Shown piece by piece: positions 8,587 to 17,289 of a stretch of 32,938 bases of DNA; positions within the stretch are counted from its first letter, which is position 1, and the number at the start of each line of letters is the position of its first letter. Under the pieces are notes generated by a model, which had not been told where the DNA came from, did no database searches, and saw nothing but the letters and a program-made list of their open reading frames with translations. Made by a program: the position numbers and the translations under genes. The DNA is from Scytonema sp. RU_4_4 (GTDB lineage: Bacteria > Cyanobacteriota > Cyanobacteriia > Cyanobacteriales > Nostocaceae), in assembly GCA_012031965.1 (NCBI GenBank), contig JAAUSC010000062.1, forward strand, positions 1-32,938, in the 5' to 3' direction.

Positions 8587-9504
8587 TCATCTTTCCTTGA
8601 GTTGCACGCTACGGTTTAACAAATTCATGAATAGGGAGACGCTCAGGCTAATGGTCAGATAAGTAACCATGATTAACAGCATAGCTTCCACTGCTCGACC
8701 TGTTTGATTAAAAGTTGTGGAGGCAACAAAATAAATATCAGGATAGCCGACCGCAATTGCTAAGCTGGAATTCTTAGCTATGTTGAGATACTGACTGGTC
8801 AATGGTGGAATAATCAGCCGCAAAGCTTGGGGAAAAATCACGAGCCGTAATATGGAATGCGGCTTAAAACCTAATGCTCGTGCTGCTTCCCATTGTCCTT
8901 TAGGGACTGATAAAATCCCAGCTCTAACAATTTCGGCGATAAAGGAACCGCTGTACAGCGTTAGTCCTAGGATGAGTGTTGATAATTCAGAAGAGAGTTC
9001 TATTCCAAAAGGAAGGGTAACTCCTCGATTGTTAAGATTTATAAATCCAAGTAAGGAAATTTGATTTTCTGTTTTTGGCAAACTCAGAAAAAGGGCAAAG
9101 TACCAAAAGAACAACTGCAGAAGTAAAGGTGTGTTGCGTAAGGTTTCGACATACACCAGAGCTAACTGACGCACTAACCAATTATCAGATAACCGCGCCA
9201 CTCCTACAGTAATGCCAACAATTGTTGCCAGAATGATGCCAAAAACTATGACTCGCAAGGAGTTCACAAGTCCAACTAATAAAGCACGACTGTAGGGGTC
9301 AGAAGGCTTATAAGGAATGGGGGTTTCGCCAATATCAAAAGATGCTTGGAATTGTAGAAAATCAAATCCTAGTTGGAGACCCAGCCGCTGGAGATTGTAT
9401 GTCAGGTTGTGCCATAGTATCATCACGACGATGGCAACTATAAATGCAGCTATTACCTGACCGAGAATAGGAAAAAACTTTCGGTTACGCCAAATTGGAG
9501 TCAT
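8587..9504 (-). CDS. aapQ: Polar amino-acid ABC transporter permease (AapQ/BztB type)
   Basis: This 305-residue permease partners with the product of aapM. An N-terminal membrane segment at about residues 13-31 is followed by a periplasmic stretch and then the permease core starting near residue 75 (RALLVGLVNSLRV). The EAA loop is clear: WEAARALGFKPHSILRLVIF at about 205-224. It matches the AapQ/BztB/NatG group. The gene lies 65 bases after the binding-protein gene, with a heptamer array in the spacer, and ten bases before aapM, which points to one transcript. No unusual residue was noticed. Confidence 0.9.
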   Translation of the reverse strand: MTPIWRNRKFFPILGQVIAAFIVAIVVMILWHNLTYNLQRLGLQLGFDFLQFQASFDIGETPIPYKPSDPYSRALLVGLVNSLRVIVFGIILATIVGITVGVARLSDNWLVRQLALVYVETLRNTPLLLQLFFWYFALFLSLPKTENQISLLGFINLNNRGVTLPFGIELSSELSTLILGLTLYSGSFIAEIVRAGILSVPKGQWEAARALGFKPHSILRLVIFPQALRLIIPPLTSQYLNIAKNSSLAIAVGYPDIYFVASTTFNQTGRAVEAMLLIMVTYLTISLSVSLFMNLLNRSVQLKER

Positions 9505-9509
9505 AGTAA

Positions 9510-9542
9510 ATTAGTCATTAGTCATTAGTCATTGGTCATTAG
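9510..9542. repeat. Tandem heptamer ATTAGTC, four copies
   Basis: ATTAGTC occurs three times in exact register (9510-9530), followed by ATTGGTC (9531-9537) and a fading fifth unit. The array fills half of the 65-base spacer between the binding-protein and permease genes of the importer operon. Strand slippage is the probable origin. Confidence 0.88.
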
Positions 9543-9569
9543 ATAAAATACTTTTGACTTTTGATTTGT

Positions 9570-10613
9570 TTATCGGAAGGGGGGAGCATAAAGAATACCA
9601 CCTTGATTCCAAAGTTTGTTTGGACCGCGTTCCAGTTTCAATTCAGAGTTTTTCCCTAAATTACGCTCGTAAATTTCACCATAATTGCCGACATTTTTGA
9701 TAATCCGAACTACGAAGTCGTTTGTTAAACCCATAGCTTTACCAAGGTTACCTTCTGTACCTAGCAAGCGCTTAACTTCTGGATTATTACTGTTAGTTAA
9801 CTGACCAACATTTTGGGAGTTGACTCCCAGTTCTTCAGCATTAACAAGAGCAAAAATTGTCCATCTCACCATCGAGAACCACTTAGAATCTCCATTGACA
9901 ACAGCAGGTGCTAGAGGTTCTTTTGACAGCACAACATCTAGAACAACATGGTCATCCGGTTTAGATAGAGTGGTGCGACGGGAAACGAGTTGAGAACGAT
10001 CTGATGTGATGCCTTCGCAGCGACCTTGCTCATAGGTGGCAAAAACCGTGTTAGCATCTTCAAAGACCAAAGGCTTGTAGTTAATACCGCGTTGCCGCAT
10101 TTGGTCTGTCAGATTTTGCTCGTTGGTGGTTCCTGTCCCGATACAGATAGATTTGCCTTTGAAATCTTCCAGCTTGCGAATATTGCTATTCTTTTTGACC
10201 ATTATGCCTTGACCGTCGTAAAATACTACGGCAGCAAACTTGACACCTATAGAAGTATCTCGGCTCATACTCCAAGTGGTATTTCGGCTAACGATGTCTA
10301 CTTCGCCCGTTTGCAAAGCTGTAAAACGTTCTTTGGCGTTTAAGTTGCGGAACTCTACTTTGTTGGGGTCATTAAAAAGTGCTGCGGCGATCGCCCGACA
10401 AACATCCACATCTAGCCCCGCGTATTCACCGTTAGACTTAACATAGCTAAATCCTGGCAGTTGTCCACTTATACCGCAGATGAGCTTACCACGGCTTTTG
10501 ATTGTATCTAATAAACTTTTACGACTTCCTCCTGTCTGTCCAGCACAAGCACTCAATGAAAAGACTAGGGGTAAGGTAGCTAGCAGTAATAACCCTCGTT
10601 TGAGCTTCAACAT
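9570..10613 (-). CDS. aapJ: Amino-acid ABC transporter substrate-binding lipoprotein
   Basis: This is a 347-residue periplasmic solute-binding protein, first gene of the importer operon. The N-terminus is a lipoprotein signal: KLKR, a hydrophobic core, and the lipobox LSAC with Cys23 as the lipidation site. The mature protein starts with the family entry RGKLICGISGQLPGFSY. The motifs GLDVDVCRAIAAALF and KFAAVVFYDGQGIMVKK are typical of the family-3 (SBP_bac_3) binding proteins of the AapJ/BztA/NatF group. A likely ribosome site, AGAGGAAA, lies about ten bases upstream of the ATG. I looked for an NtcA site (GTA-N8-TAC) in the 260-base upstream gap and found none. The nearest promoter-like element is TATAAA near 10690 on the minus strand. 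Confidence 0.93.
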   Translation of the reverse strand: MLKLKRGLLLLATLPLVFSLSACAGQTGGSRKSLLDTIKSRGKLICGISGQLPGFSYVKSNGEYAGLDVDVCRAIAAALFNDPNKVEFRNLNAKERFTALQTGEVDIVSRNTTWSMSRDTSIGVKFAAVVFYDGQGIMVKKNSNIRKLEDFKGKSICIGTGTTNEQNLTDQMRQRGINYKPLVFEDANTVFATYEQGRCEGITSDRSQLVSRRTTLSKPDDHVVLDVVLSKEPLAPAVVNGDSKWFSMVRWTIFALVNAEELGVNSQNVGQLTNSNNPEVKRLLGTEGNLGKAMGLTNDFVVRIIKNVGNYGEIYERNLGKNSELKLERGPNKLWNQGGILYAPPFR

Positions 10614-10699
10614 GAATCAATTTTTTCCTCTGCTCAATAAAGACTAAGATACTTTATTGTTTCCTAAATGGTTGCAGAGGTGAGCAGTTTATACTAAAA

Positions 10700-10837
10700 A
10701 TGTTAGAGCAAGCTACGTACAATACAGAATATGGTATCGCCAACGAACTCGTCAACGCCGGAATTCCCAAAGGTCAAATTGTTCTGGCTTTTCAACCAGC
10801 CGATGTGAGAAAGCATACGGAATTTGCGGTTATTTAA
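10700..10837 (+). pseudogene. xisI: 3' remnant of xisI
   Basis: A 45-codon open frame runs from ATG 10700 to TAA 10835. Most of it matches the C-terminal end of XisI, the fdxN-element excision controlling factor: TEYGIANELVNAGIPKGQ, then IVLAF, DVRK, and the terminal TEFAV. Intact XisI proteins are about 110 residues, so the first 60 percent is missing. The MLEQATYN start bears no likeness to the family and is probably chance. There is no neighbouring xisH or xisF. It lies divergent from the importer operon. This is a gene fossil; expression of the short peptide is possible but not supported by a ribosome site. Confidence 0.75.
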
Positions 10838-10873
10838 CTCCTAAATTTAGGAAAGATAAGCAATGCTAATTTT

Positions 10874-11617
10874 CTACAAGGACGAGTCTGGTTTACGTGC
10901 AATGAACACCGCATGAGCTTTTGGCAGATAATACTGACCATAACTACGCATTGTTTGAACCTGAAAACCAACTTGACTTAGTTCTGTGGCAATATCTGAC
11001 GATTTATATAATCGTAGACGATGTAATTCGTCAGCCCGTCTGTAGTATTCTCCTACCTTACGAAAGGTCATGATTCGACGAGTTAACATTTGTTGTTCTC
11101 TATCTTCCTCTTTTTCGACGAGGACTACCCAATCCTTTCCTTCAGAGAATCCTTTAGTTATGTTTTCCGGTGTAACTTGTCCTGGCTCTGCAATGTCGAA
11201 GATAAAGACACCTCCAGGAGTTAAAGCACTGTATATGCGATGGAAAAGCTGAAGGAGCATTTTACTGTCGTTGTCTGAATCAAACAGATAGTTGAAACAT
11301 TCACCAATCGACGTGACAGCGTTACACGGCGGGATATCCACCTTGAACAGTGATCCAATCTGAAACTCAGCATCTGGTACTCTTTTTCGTGCAATAGCAA
11401 TCAACGGCTCAGAAATATCAACTCCAAGAACATGGTAATGAGCTTTTGTGAACTCTTGTGCGGATAATCCGCTTCCACAACCCAAGTCCACCACTAAACC
11501 TTCTTGTACTTTGTTTTGCTTCAAGATTTCCAATATCCCAGGAGCAGATTTGAGAGCGTAGTCACTGAAACCGACATCATGAATATACGCAAGGTCTTCT
11601 TTGTAGTAGTCTGTCAT
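10874..11617 (-). CDS. Class I SAM-dependent methyltransferase
   Basis: This 247-residue cytoplasmic protein has the class I methyltransferase fold. Motif I is VVDLGCGSGLSAQEF at about residues 43-57, followed by the acidic end of strand 2 in VLGVDIS. The motif IV region reads NAVTSIGECFNYLF, and GGVFIFDIAEPG follows. The substrate cannot be told. It starts 18 bases after the stop of the HAD gene on the same strand, so the two are probably co-transcribed. There is no strong ribosome site before the ATG at 11617, again suggesting coupling. It is of the small-molecule methyltransferase type and not an rRNA or protein methylase that I can name. Confidence 0.85.
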   Translation of the reverse strand: MTDYYKEDLAYIHDVGFSDYALKSAPGILEILKQNKVQEGLVVDLGCGSGLSAQEFTKAHYHVLGVDISEPLIAIARKRVPDAEFQIGSLFKVDIPPCNAVTSIGECFNYLFDSDNDSKMLLQLFHRIYSALTPGGVFIFDIAEPGQVTPENITKGFSEGKDWVVLVEKEEDREQQMLTRRIMTFRKVGEYYRRADELHRLRLYKSSDIATELSQVGFQVQTMRSYGQYYLPKAHAVFIARKPDSSL

Positions 11618-11635
11618 GTTGCGTTTAATGACATT

Positions 11636-12340
11636 TCAGAAATTGATTGTTGCAACCAAACTTTTCAAATCTGGTACTTCCAAATCTGGTTTTCCTTGAG
11701 CAGGTAAAGCAGCTCCTGAACCTTCTTGACCTAATCTGCGATTCACCCAAACTGTGGATAACCCTAAGGAATTTGCTGGAACAATGTCATGGTAGATACT
11801 ACCAGCAACATGCAGGATTTTATCAGAGGGTATGCCAATTTTTGCAATACGGGCGATCGCCACTTGAAAATTTTGCACAGAAGGCTTGTAACTTTTCACC
11901 TGCTGTGCAGTCACAACCTCATCAAATTCAACTTGCAGATGTTTTGCACTGAAGGCAAACAGATTATCATCAACATTAGAAATAATTGCCAGTTTGAATC
12001 GCTGTTTTAGCATCTTGAGAGCTTCAACAGTATCAGAAAAAGGTTGCCAGTGCTTGATAGAATCAGCAAGTGCATTTAATTCTGTAGAAGAAGGCGTAAA
12101 TCCAAATTGTTCTCCAAACTTTTGCACAACCCCCCTAAGAACATCTTGGTACTTGAGGTACTCTCCCTGCTCAAGACTGGATTCAAAGCGAGCGAACCAC
12201 TCAAGAATTTCCTTCTCACTCAGTTGAATCTGATGGGACTGCAAAACTGCTTGCAACGCCTCCAGCACACCTTTTTCCCAATCTATCAGGGTTCCATAGC
12301 AGTCAAAAGTCAAGACTTCATATTGGCTTAGGTCAATCAT
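11636..12340 (-). CDS. Haloacid dehalogenase type II (HAD superfamily hydrolase)
   Basis: The ATG at 12340 is chosen over an in-frame TTG at 12355. AAGAGG lies five bases before the ATG and would fall inside the gene if TTG were used. The 234-residue product has HAD motif I FDCYGTLIDW with the nucleophile Asp13, motif II in IISNVDD, the motif III lysine in KSYKPS, and a motif IV region HVAGSIYHDIVPAN. This pattern is that of the type II 2-haloacid dehalogenase group. Most members act on phosphate esters or unknown substrates, so dehalogenation is not proven. It is the first gene of a probable two-gene unit with the methyltransferase. The upstream gap holds a long imperfect palindrome. Confidence 0.87.
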   Translation of the reverse strand: MIDLSQYEVLTFDCYGTLIDWEKGVLEALQAVLQSHQIQLSEKEILEWFARFESSLEQGEYLKYQDVLRGVVQKFGEQFGFTPSSTELNALADSIKHWQPFSDTVEALKMLKQRFKLAIISNVDDNLFAFSAKHLQVEFDEVVTAQQVKSYKPSVQNFQVAIARIAKIGIPSDKILHVAGSIYHDIVPANSLGLSTVWVNRRLGQEGSGAALPAQGKPDLEVPDLKSLVATINF

Positions 12341-12377
12341 AAAAACCTCTTGCAAATGTCAACTGCTATGACCATGA

Positions 12378-12443
12378 AACCACAGATGCACACAGATGAA
12401 CACAGAGAAATTATCTGCGTACATCTCTTGTGTATCTGCGGTT
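12378..12443. repeat. Imperfect palindrome of CACAGATGCACACAGATG type
   Basis: The left arm reads AACCACAGATGCACACAGATG and continues with ACACAGAGA. The right arm, read on the other strand, is AACCGCAGATACACAAGAGATG. The two arms match imperfectly over about 30 bases. This resembles a dispersed intergenic repeat frequent in filamentous cyanobacteria. It lies in the gap upstream of the HAD gene and downstream of the rhomboid-like gene, so it may act in the 3' end of the rhomboid-like transcript. Confidence 0.6.
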
Positions 12444-12491
12444 CCAATTATTAAATATAAGTTTTTGCAAAAAGTTTATGGTTTATGTTCC

Positions 12492-13199
12492 CTAAAATCT
12501 CTGTAGTAGCTTAATCAACGCAGCGCCAATAAACAAGCCCGCAAATTGTGCCAAATAGCCATTACTTGCTGGATTAACGCCACCAGGAATATTCAAACTC
12601 CCAATCCCGTAAGAAATCTGTTGCACAAACCACCAAAAGAGATAGAAATAAGCTGGTAGTTGTACGGGAATAAATACAATCAAAATGGGCAAAATAGTGT
12701 CAATTTTTGCTTTAGGAAACTTAAAGACATAAGCTCCTAAAATAGCTGTTATCGTCCCGTTAGCCCCAATCAATGGAACTGTCAAACTCGGCTCAGCTAG
12801 AATTTGTACGAATCCAGTCAAGATGCCGGAAACTAAATAAAATACTAGAAATTTCCCGTATCCAAGAACACTTTCAATAGTTTTGCCAAAAACCCACAAA
12901 AATATTAAATTTCCTAAAATTTGACTAAAACTCCCATGAAGGAACATTCCTACAATCAGTGAAGTCAAACGCATCAGCACAACTATCCAAGCAGCTGAGT
13001 TTCCCGTCAGTGCATTTGCAAAAGCTGTATTGATTTGTCCTGGAACCACACCCCAGCTATTTATAAAATTACCGAGTGTACCATCAAGCTCAAGTTTCAG
13101 TTCCCATAAAAAGAGAGCAATGTTGATGCCAATGAGACAGTAAATAATGATGGGATTTCTTCGTGTGAAAAAGAAAATGTTATCGCTAATAGGAATCAT
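12492..13199 (-). CDS. Rhomboid-family membrane protein lacking catalytic residues
   Basis: This is a 235-residue integral membrane protein of the rhomboid fold. It keeps the N-terminal MIPISDN-like start, the MFLHGSFSQILGNLIFLW helix with His88 and Asn97 (oxyanion-side residues), and the GKFLVFYLVSGI helix. The normal GASG serine motif reads GANG (Asn147, codon AAC). The catalytic histidine of the later helix (AH in the usual WWAHIGG) reads AQ (Gln218, codon CAA). Both members of the catalytic dyad are therefore missing. By analogy with iRhom and derlin proteins, it may bind membrane proteins without cutting them. The frame is intact, so this does not look like simple decay. It is divergent from the kinase gene at 13329. 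Confidence 0.85.
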   Translation of the reverse strand: MIPISDNIFFFTRRNPIIIYCLIGINIALFLWELKLELDGTLGNFINSWGVVPGQINTAFANALTGNSAAWIVVLMRLTSLIVGMFLHGSFSQILGNLIFLWVFGKTIESVLGYGKFLVFYLVSGILTGFVQILAEPSLTVPLIGANGTITAILGAYVFKFPKAKIDTILPILIVFIPVQLPAYFYLFWWFVQQISYGIGSLNIPGGVNPASNGYLAQFAGLFIGAALIKLLQRF

Positions 13200-13328
13200 A
13201 TCAATAAGTCATTAGTGACTGAGTTATTCTCTTTATTTCCTTTATCTCTCCATTCTTGTATCGACCCTTAAGGAGAAGCTGTGGCAAGATTGAAATCAGA
13301 CCGTACCATATTAAACTAGGCTAGTCAA

Positions 13329-15437
13329 ATGTTGGGAAAGATACTTGTTGGACGATACCAAATTATTAGCTACTTGGGAGGAGGGGGATTTGGTGAAACT
13401 TTTGTTGCTTGTGATACTCAATTACCTGGCTCACCTCAATGTGTCGTCAAAAAACTCAAGCCTCAGGCGAATGACCCCGATACTTTGCAAACAGCCAGAC
13501 GCTTATTTGATACAGAAGCCCAAGTTCTTTATAAATTAGGTATTCATGACCGCATTCCTCAACTTCTAGCTTACTTTGAAGAGAACCAAGAATTCTATCT
13601 CGTACAGGAATTCATAGAAGGTCATGACCTCAGGCAAGAAATCATATCAGAAAAACCCCTAAATCAAGACCAAGTTATTTGCCTTTTAGAAGAAATTTTA
13701 AATATTTTAGAGTTTGTCCATCAGCAGCAGGTTATTCACCGTGATATCAATCCACGAAATATCATTAGGCGCAAGCCGGATGACAAGTTAGTATTGATTG
13801 ACTTTGGTGCGGTAAAACAAATCACGACCCAGGTCATTACTCCTAGTGGAAAAACAAAATTTACCGTTGCTATCGGAACTCCAGGGTATATTCCAAGCGA
13901 ACAAGCACAGGGAAATCCAAAATTCAGTAGTGATATTTATACTTTAGGAATACTTGGTATAGAAGCACTCACTGGAGTATCTCCTGAACAACTAGAAAAA
14001 GATGCAGAAACTGGTGAAATTATATGGCAAAATCATACCTCAGTCAGTGAAAATTTTGCCAAAGTTTTAAATAAAATGGTGTGTTATGATTTCCGAGAAC
14101 GTTACTCTTCTGCAAGAGTTGCTCTACAAGCGCTAAATGATTTAAAAAACTCTCAATCTCACATAACGACATTGAGTGTTCCTAGATCAAAAAATAATCT
14201 AAATAAGAATTTACAAAAAATAAATCAACCTAGAAAAAAGAAATTGATAAAGTTTTTAGCGATAATAAGTTTAATAGGGATAGGTGTAGGAGCATCTATA
14301 TATATTGCTCATGCAATCAATTCTGTCAACGCCACTGAATTGTATAAGCGAGCCAACACGCTATACGAGTTGCACCGTTATCAAGATGCTTTATCAACAT
14401 ATGAAAAAGCAGTTAACATCAGACCAGATTACGCTCAAGCATTGAATGGGCAAGGTAAAACTCTGTATGCACTAAAAAAGTATAAGGAAGCACTTGCAGC
14501 TTATGATAAAGCAATTCAAATAGAACCAGATTATCTAGAACCTTGGAGTGGACGTGGATTTGCATTGAATAAGTTGCAAAGATATCAAGAAGCAATTGCT
14601 TCTTTTAAGAAAACATTAAAATTTCAAAATAACTATCCAGAAGTCTGGAATGCCAAGGGAGAAGCCTTAACTAAATTAAACGAATATGACCAAGCATTAA
14701 AATCTTATGACAAAGCTATTGAGTTGAATCCAGGATATTATGAAGCTTGGTATGATAAAGCATTGTTGTTACAAAATTTAAAACGTTATGATGAAGCAAT
14801 TACGGCATATGATAAAGTTCTTAAATTGAAGCAAAACCATGAAAAAGCTTGGTATAACAGAGGTAATATTTTAGCAAATTTGCAACGCTATCAAGATGCT
14901 GTTGCAGCATATGAAAAAGCAGTTCAATACAAGCAAAATTTTTACCAAGCTTGGTTATCTAGAGGTCATTTACTTATTAATTTGCAACGTTATCCAGAAG
15001 CAATGGAATCTTTTGAGCAAGTCATTAAATACAATCCTAAAAACTATCAAGCGTGGTATGGTCGTGGATGGTCATTACATCAAATAAAACGTTATGAAGA
15101 AGCAGTGTTCTCCTATAACAAGGCAATTGAATTAGAGCGTAGTCATTATCAAGTCTGGTATAGTCGAGGAAATTCACTCTACAATTTGAATAAATACCAA
15201 GAGGCAATTTCATCTTATAATAAAGCAGTCAATTACGAACCGAAACATTACGAAAGTTGGTATAGTAGAGGCAATGCTCTATTTAATCTAAAACGTTATC
15301 AAGAAGCTATTGCCTCATACGATAAAGTCATTAAAATAAAACCGGATTATCAACCAGCAATAAATGCCCGTAAGCAAGCACAACAAGCACAACAAGAGAT
15401 AGCTCCTACTCCTGAGTCTATATTTCAAAGTCCATAG
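13329..15437 (+). CDS. Serine/threonine protein kinase with ten TPR repeats
   Basis: This 702-residue protein is a membrane-anchored kinase. Residues 1-270 form the kinase domain: glycine loop LGGGGFGETF at 16-25, ATP lysine Lys41 in CVVKKLKP, helix-C glutamate Glu63, HRD at 137-139, and DFG at 158-160. The catalytic-loop lysine is replaced: HRDINPRN has Asn141 where most kinases have Lys. A single membrane segment follows at about 306-328. Residues 335-674 are ten consecutive 34-residue TPR units (pattern WYxRGxxLxxLxRYxEAIxSYDKAI), a platform for protein binding outside or across the membrane. The start ATG has no strong ribosome site. The gene converges on a second kinase-type gene with one base between stops. 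This class is abundant in filamentous cyanobacteria; the substrate is unknown. Confidence 0.93.
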   Translation: MLGKILVGRYQIISYLGGGGFGETFVACDTQLPGSPQCVVKKLKPQANDPDTLQTARRLFDTEAQVLYKLGIHDRIPQLLAYFEENQEFYLVQEFIEGHDLRQEIISEKPLNQDQVICLLEEILNILEFVHQQQVIHRDINPRNIIRRKPDDKLVLIDFGAVKQITTQVITPSGKTKFTVAIGTPGYIPSEQAQGNPKFSSDIYTLGILGIEALTGVSPEQLEKDAETGEIIWQNHTSVSENFAKVLNKMVCYDFRERYSSARVALQALNDLKNSQSHITTLSVPRSKNNLNKNLQKINQPRKKKLIKFLAIISLIGIGVGASIYIAHAINSVNATELYKRANTLYELHRYQDALSTYEKAVNIRPDYAQALNGQGKTLYALKKYKEALAAYDKAIQIEPDYLEPWSGRGFALNKLQRYQEAIASFKKTLKFQNNYPEVWNAKGEALTKLNEYDQALKSYDKAIELNPGYYEAWYDKALLLQNLKRYDEAITAYDKVLKLKQNHEKAWYNRGNILANLQRYQDAVAAYEKAVQYKQNFYQAWLSRGHLLINLQRYPEAMESFEQVIKYNPKNYQAWYGRGWSLHQIKRYEEAVFSYNKAIELERSHYQVWYSRGNSLYNLNKYQEAISSYNKAVNYEPKHYESWYSRGNALFNLKRYQEAIASYDKVIKIKPDYQPAINARKQAQQAQQEIAPTPESIFQSP

Positions 15438-15438
15438 C

Positions 15439-17289
15439 TCAAAGTTTCTTAATTCTTGACTCTTGAGTCTTGACTATACTTATGTTTACTTCTTGCAGTT
15501 GGTTACTTGGGTCAAAGGATTTTAGATTTGTAGCAGAACTGTTAGTGATAAATGGTTTTTTCATGTTTGTAGAAGCAGGTACTTTTGATGAAGCTATTTC
15601 TTGACCTTCAACTTTCGCAACCCCTTGCTTTTGAACATATTCAACAAGTTTAACTTGAGCCGTGGCATATACAGGAGTATCTTTAGGAACTTGTTGGAGA
15701 AATTGAACAGCACCCCCAAAGTCTTGCTCTGCTGCTTTGTTGTAAGCTTTTTGTAGTAAGTATGCTGCTCTGACACTTTTTTTGTGATTATACTCAGCCA
15801 ATTTTTGTTGAACTATTGCTCCTGCAGAGCTTTCTTCAGGAATTTGACTAAGATAATCTAAAGCGCCGCTGAAATCTTTGGATGATGCTTTTTCATAAGC
15901 CTTAGCTAATAAATCTTTCGCCTGTACTTCAATATTGATTTGTGCTTGTTCAACTAATTTATCTGTTTTTGATTGCCAATGTAAAATATCAGGAACTTGA
16001 GAGGCTGCACGCAGTACATCTGACCAACGACTTTCTTGAAAAGCTTTTTCTGTAGCTTCGTATTGTTCAGCAGCATTCTGCCATTGCTTTTGCCATTCTT
16101 CAATACTAGCTTGTGCGTCAGGATAGATATTACTATTTGAGGGAATTGATTTAGCCAGAGCAATTGCTCCATCCAAATCTCCTGCTTGATATTCTTCAGT
16201 TGCTTTATATAATGTTTCTGTTTCTGAAGGACCTGGAGTGTTCTGTATGACAGAATAGACTCCAAATCCCATGACCAAAGAATTAGCTACCAAACCAACC
16301 TTCATCCCTGTCAATAATGAAGAGGAGTTTGGAGATGTCCGATGTGTAAGGTCAGTCTTTAACTTATCCTCTGGCTGATTTTTTTCATATTGCTCTGAAA
16401 AAAGGGTATAGTTGGCGTTTATGATATATGATTGCTTAGTTTCTAAAAACATTTGCTCAAGAGCACGCAATACTTCACCGACTGATTTGAAGCGGTCTTC
16501 GTAGTTGTAGCGAATCATTTGGCTGATAACAGCAGCTAAATAATCGCTGACTGGTGTGTTTTGAGAACGCCAGAGAATTTCATTAGTCTGGGGATCTACT
16601 TTTACTTGCAGTGGTGTCAGTCCTGTAAAGGCTTGAATAGCAATCATTCCTAAAGCATAAATATCACTATTAGGTTGTGTTTGACCAACAAATTGCTCTG
16701 GTGGTATGTAACCTAGCGAAGTGACAGGAATTCTATCTAAAGACAATACCTCATCAACGATTTCAAAACCAATTGGTTGAATTGAACCAAAATCAATAAG
16801 AACTAACTTACCATCACAAGCGCGCCTTATTAAATTTTCTGGCTTAATGTCACAGTGAATAACACCTTGAGAGTGAACGAAGTCTAATATTGACAGAACA
16901 TCTTGTAAAAAGTTAGTAACTTCACTTTCACTCCAGGGATAACCTAAATTGAGATTGATGGGGAGTTCTGCTGTTAGTGCATGTCCTTCTACAAACTCTT
17001 GCACTAGGTAGAACCGTTCATGTTCTTCAAAGCAGGATATCAGTTGAGGAATTTGCCTATGGTGTCCCAATTGCTTCAGTGTTTCGGTTTCTGTAAGAAA
17101 TCTTAACCTCAGAGTTTGTAAGTAGCTTGGTTGGGAACTGATAACCTTGAGCTGTTTAATAACGCATTTGGGATTCTCTGGATTCTCAATGTCTACAGCG
17201 ACGTATGTTTCGCCAAATACCCCTGCAGCCAAGGTTTGGACGACTTGGTAACGTCCCTGTAATACTTTACCGATCATGTAGTTAGTCAT
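15439..17289 (-). CDS. Serine/threonine protein kinase with helical-repeat C-terminus
   Basis: This is a 616-residue membrane-anchored kinase. The kinase domain is at about 6-285, with ATP lysine Lys45, VIHCDIKPENLI (His145-Cys146-Asp147, Lys149, Asn152) and DFG at 167-169. The HRD arginine is Cys, making it a non-RD kinase. The glycine loop is weak (LAAGVFGETY, first glycine missing). A membrane segment lies at about 326-348. The C-terminal half has TPR-like helical units with the motif GDLDGAI / DFSGALDYL / DFGGAVQFL, about three recognisable copies. The called start gives MTNYM; the usual family start is the Met at residue 5 (MIGKVLQGRYQV), which may be correct because the upstream ATG sits in an ATGACTA heptamer. 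The gene converges with the preceding kinase gene. Confidence 0.9.
   Translation of the reverse strand: MTNYMIGKVLQGRYQVVQTLAAGVFGETYVAVDIENPENPKCVIKQLKVISSQPSYLQTLRLRFLTETETLKQLGHHRQIPQLISCFEEHERFYLVQEFVEGHALTAELPINLNLGYPWSESEVTNFLQDVLSILDFVHSQGVIHCDIKPENLIRRACDGKLVLIDFGSIQPIGFEIVDEVLSLDRIPVTSLGYIPPEQFVGQTQPNSDIYALGMIAIQAFTGLTPLQVKVDPQTNEILWRSQNTPVSDYLAAVISQMIRYNYEDRFKSVGEVLRALEQMFLETKQSYIINANYTLFSEQYEKNQPEDKLKTDLTHRTSPNSSSLLTGMKVGLVANSLVMGFGVYSVIQNTPGPSETETLYKATEEYQAGDLDGAIALAKSIPSNSNIYPDAQASIEEWQKQWQNAAEQYEATEKAFQESRWSDVLRAASQVPDILHWQSKTDKLVEQAQINIEVQAKDLLAKAYEKASSKDFSGALDYLSQIPEESSAGAIVQQKLAEYNHKKSVRAAYLLQKAYNKAAEQDFGGAVQFLQQVPKDTPVYATAQVKLVEYVQKQGVAKVEGQEIASSKVPASTNMKKPFITNSSATNLKSFDPSNQLQEVNISIVKTQESRIKKL

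Noticed and set aside
10614-10699. NtcA site upstream of the importer operon
   Set aside because: No GTA-N8-TAC match on either strand, although nitrogen control would be expected for such importers.
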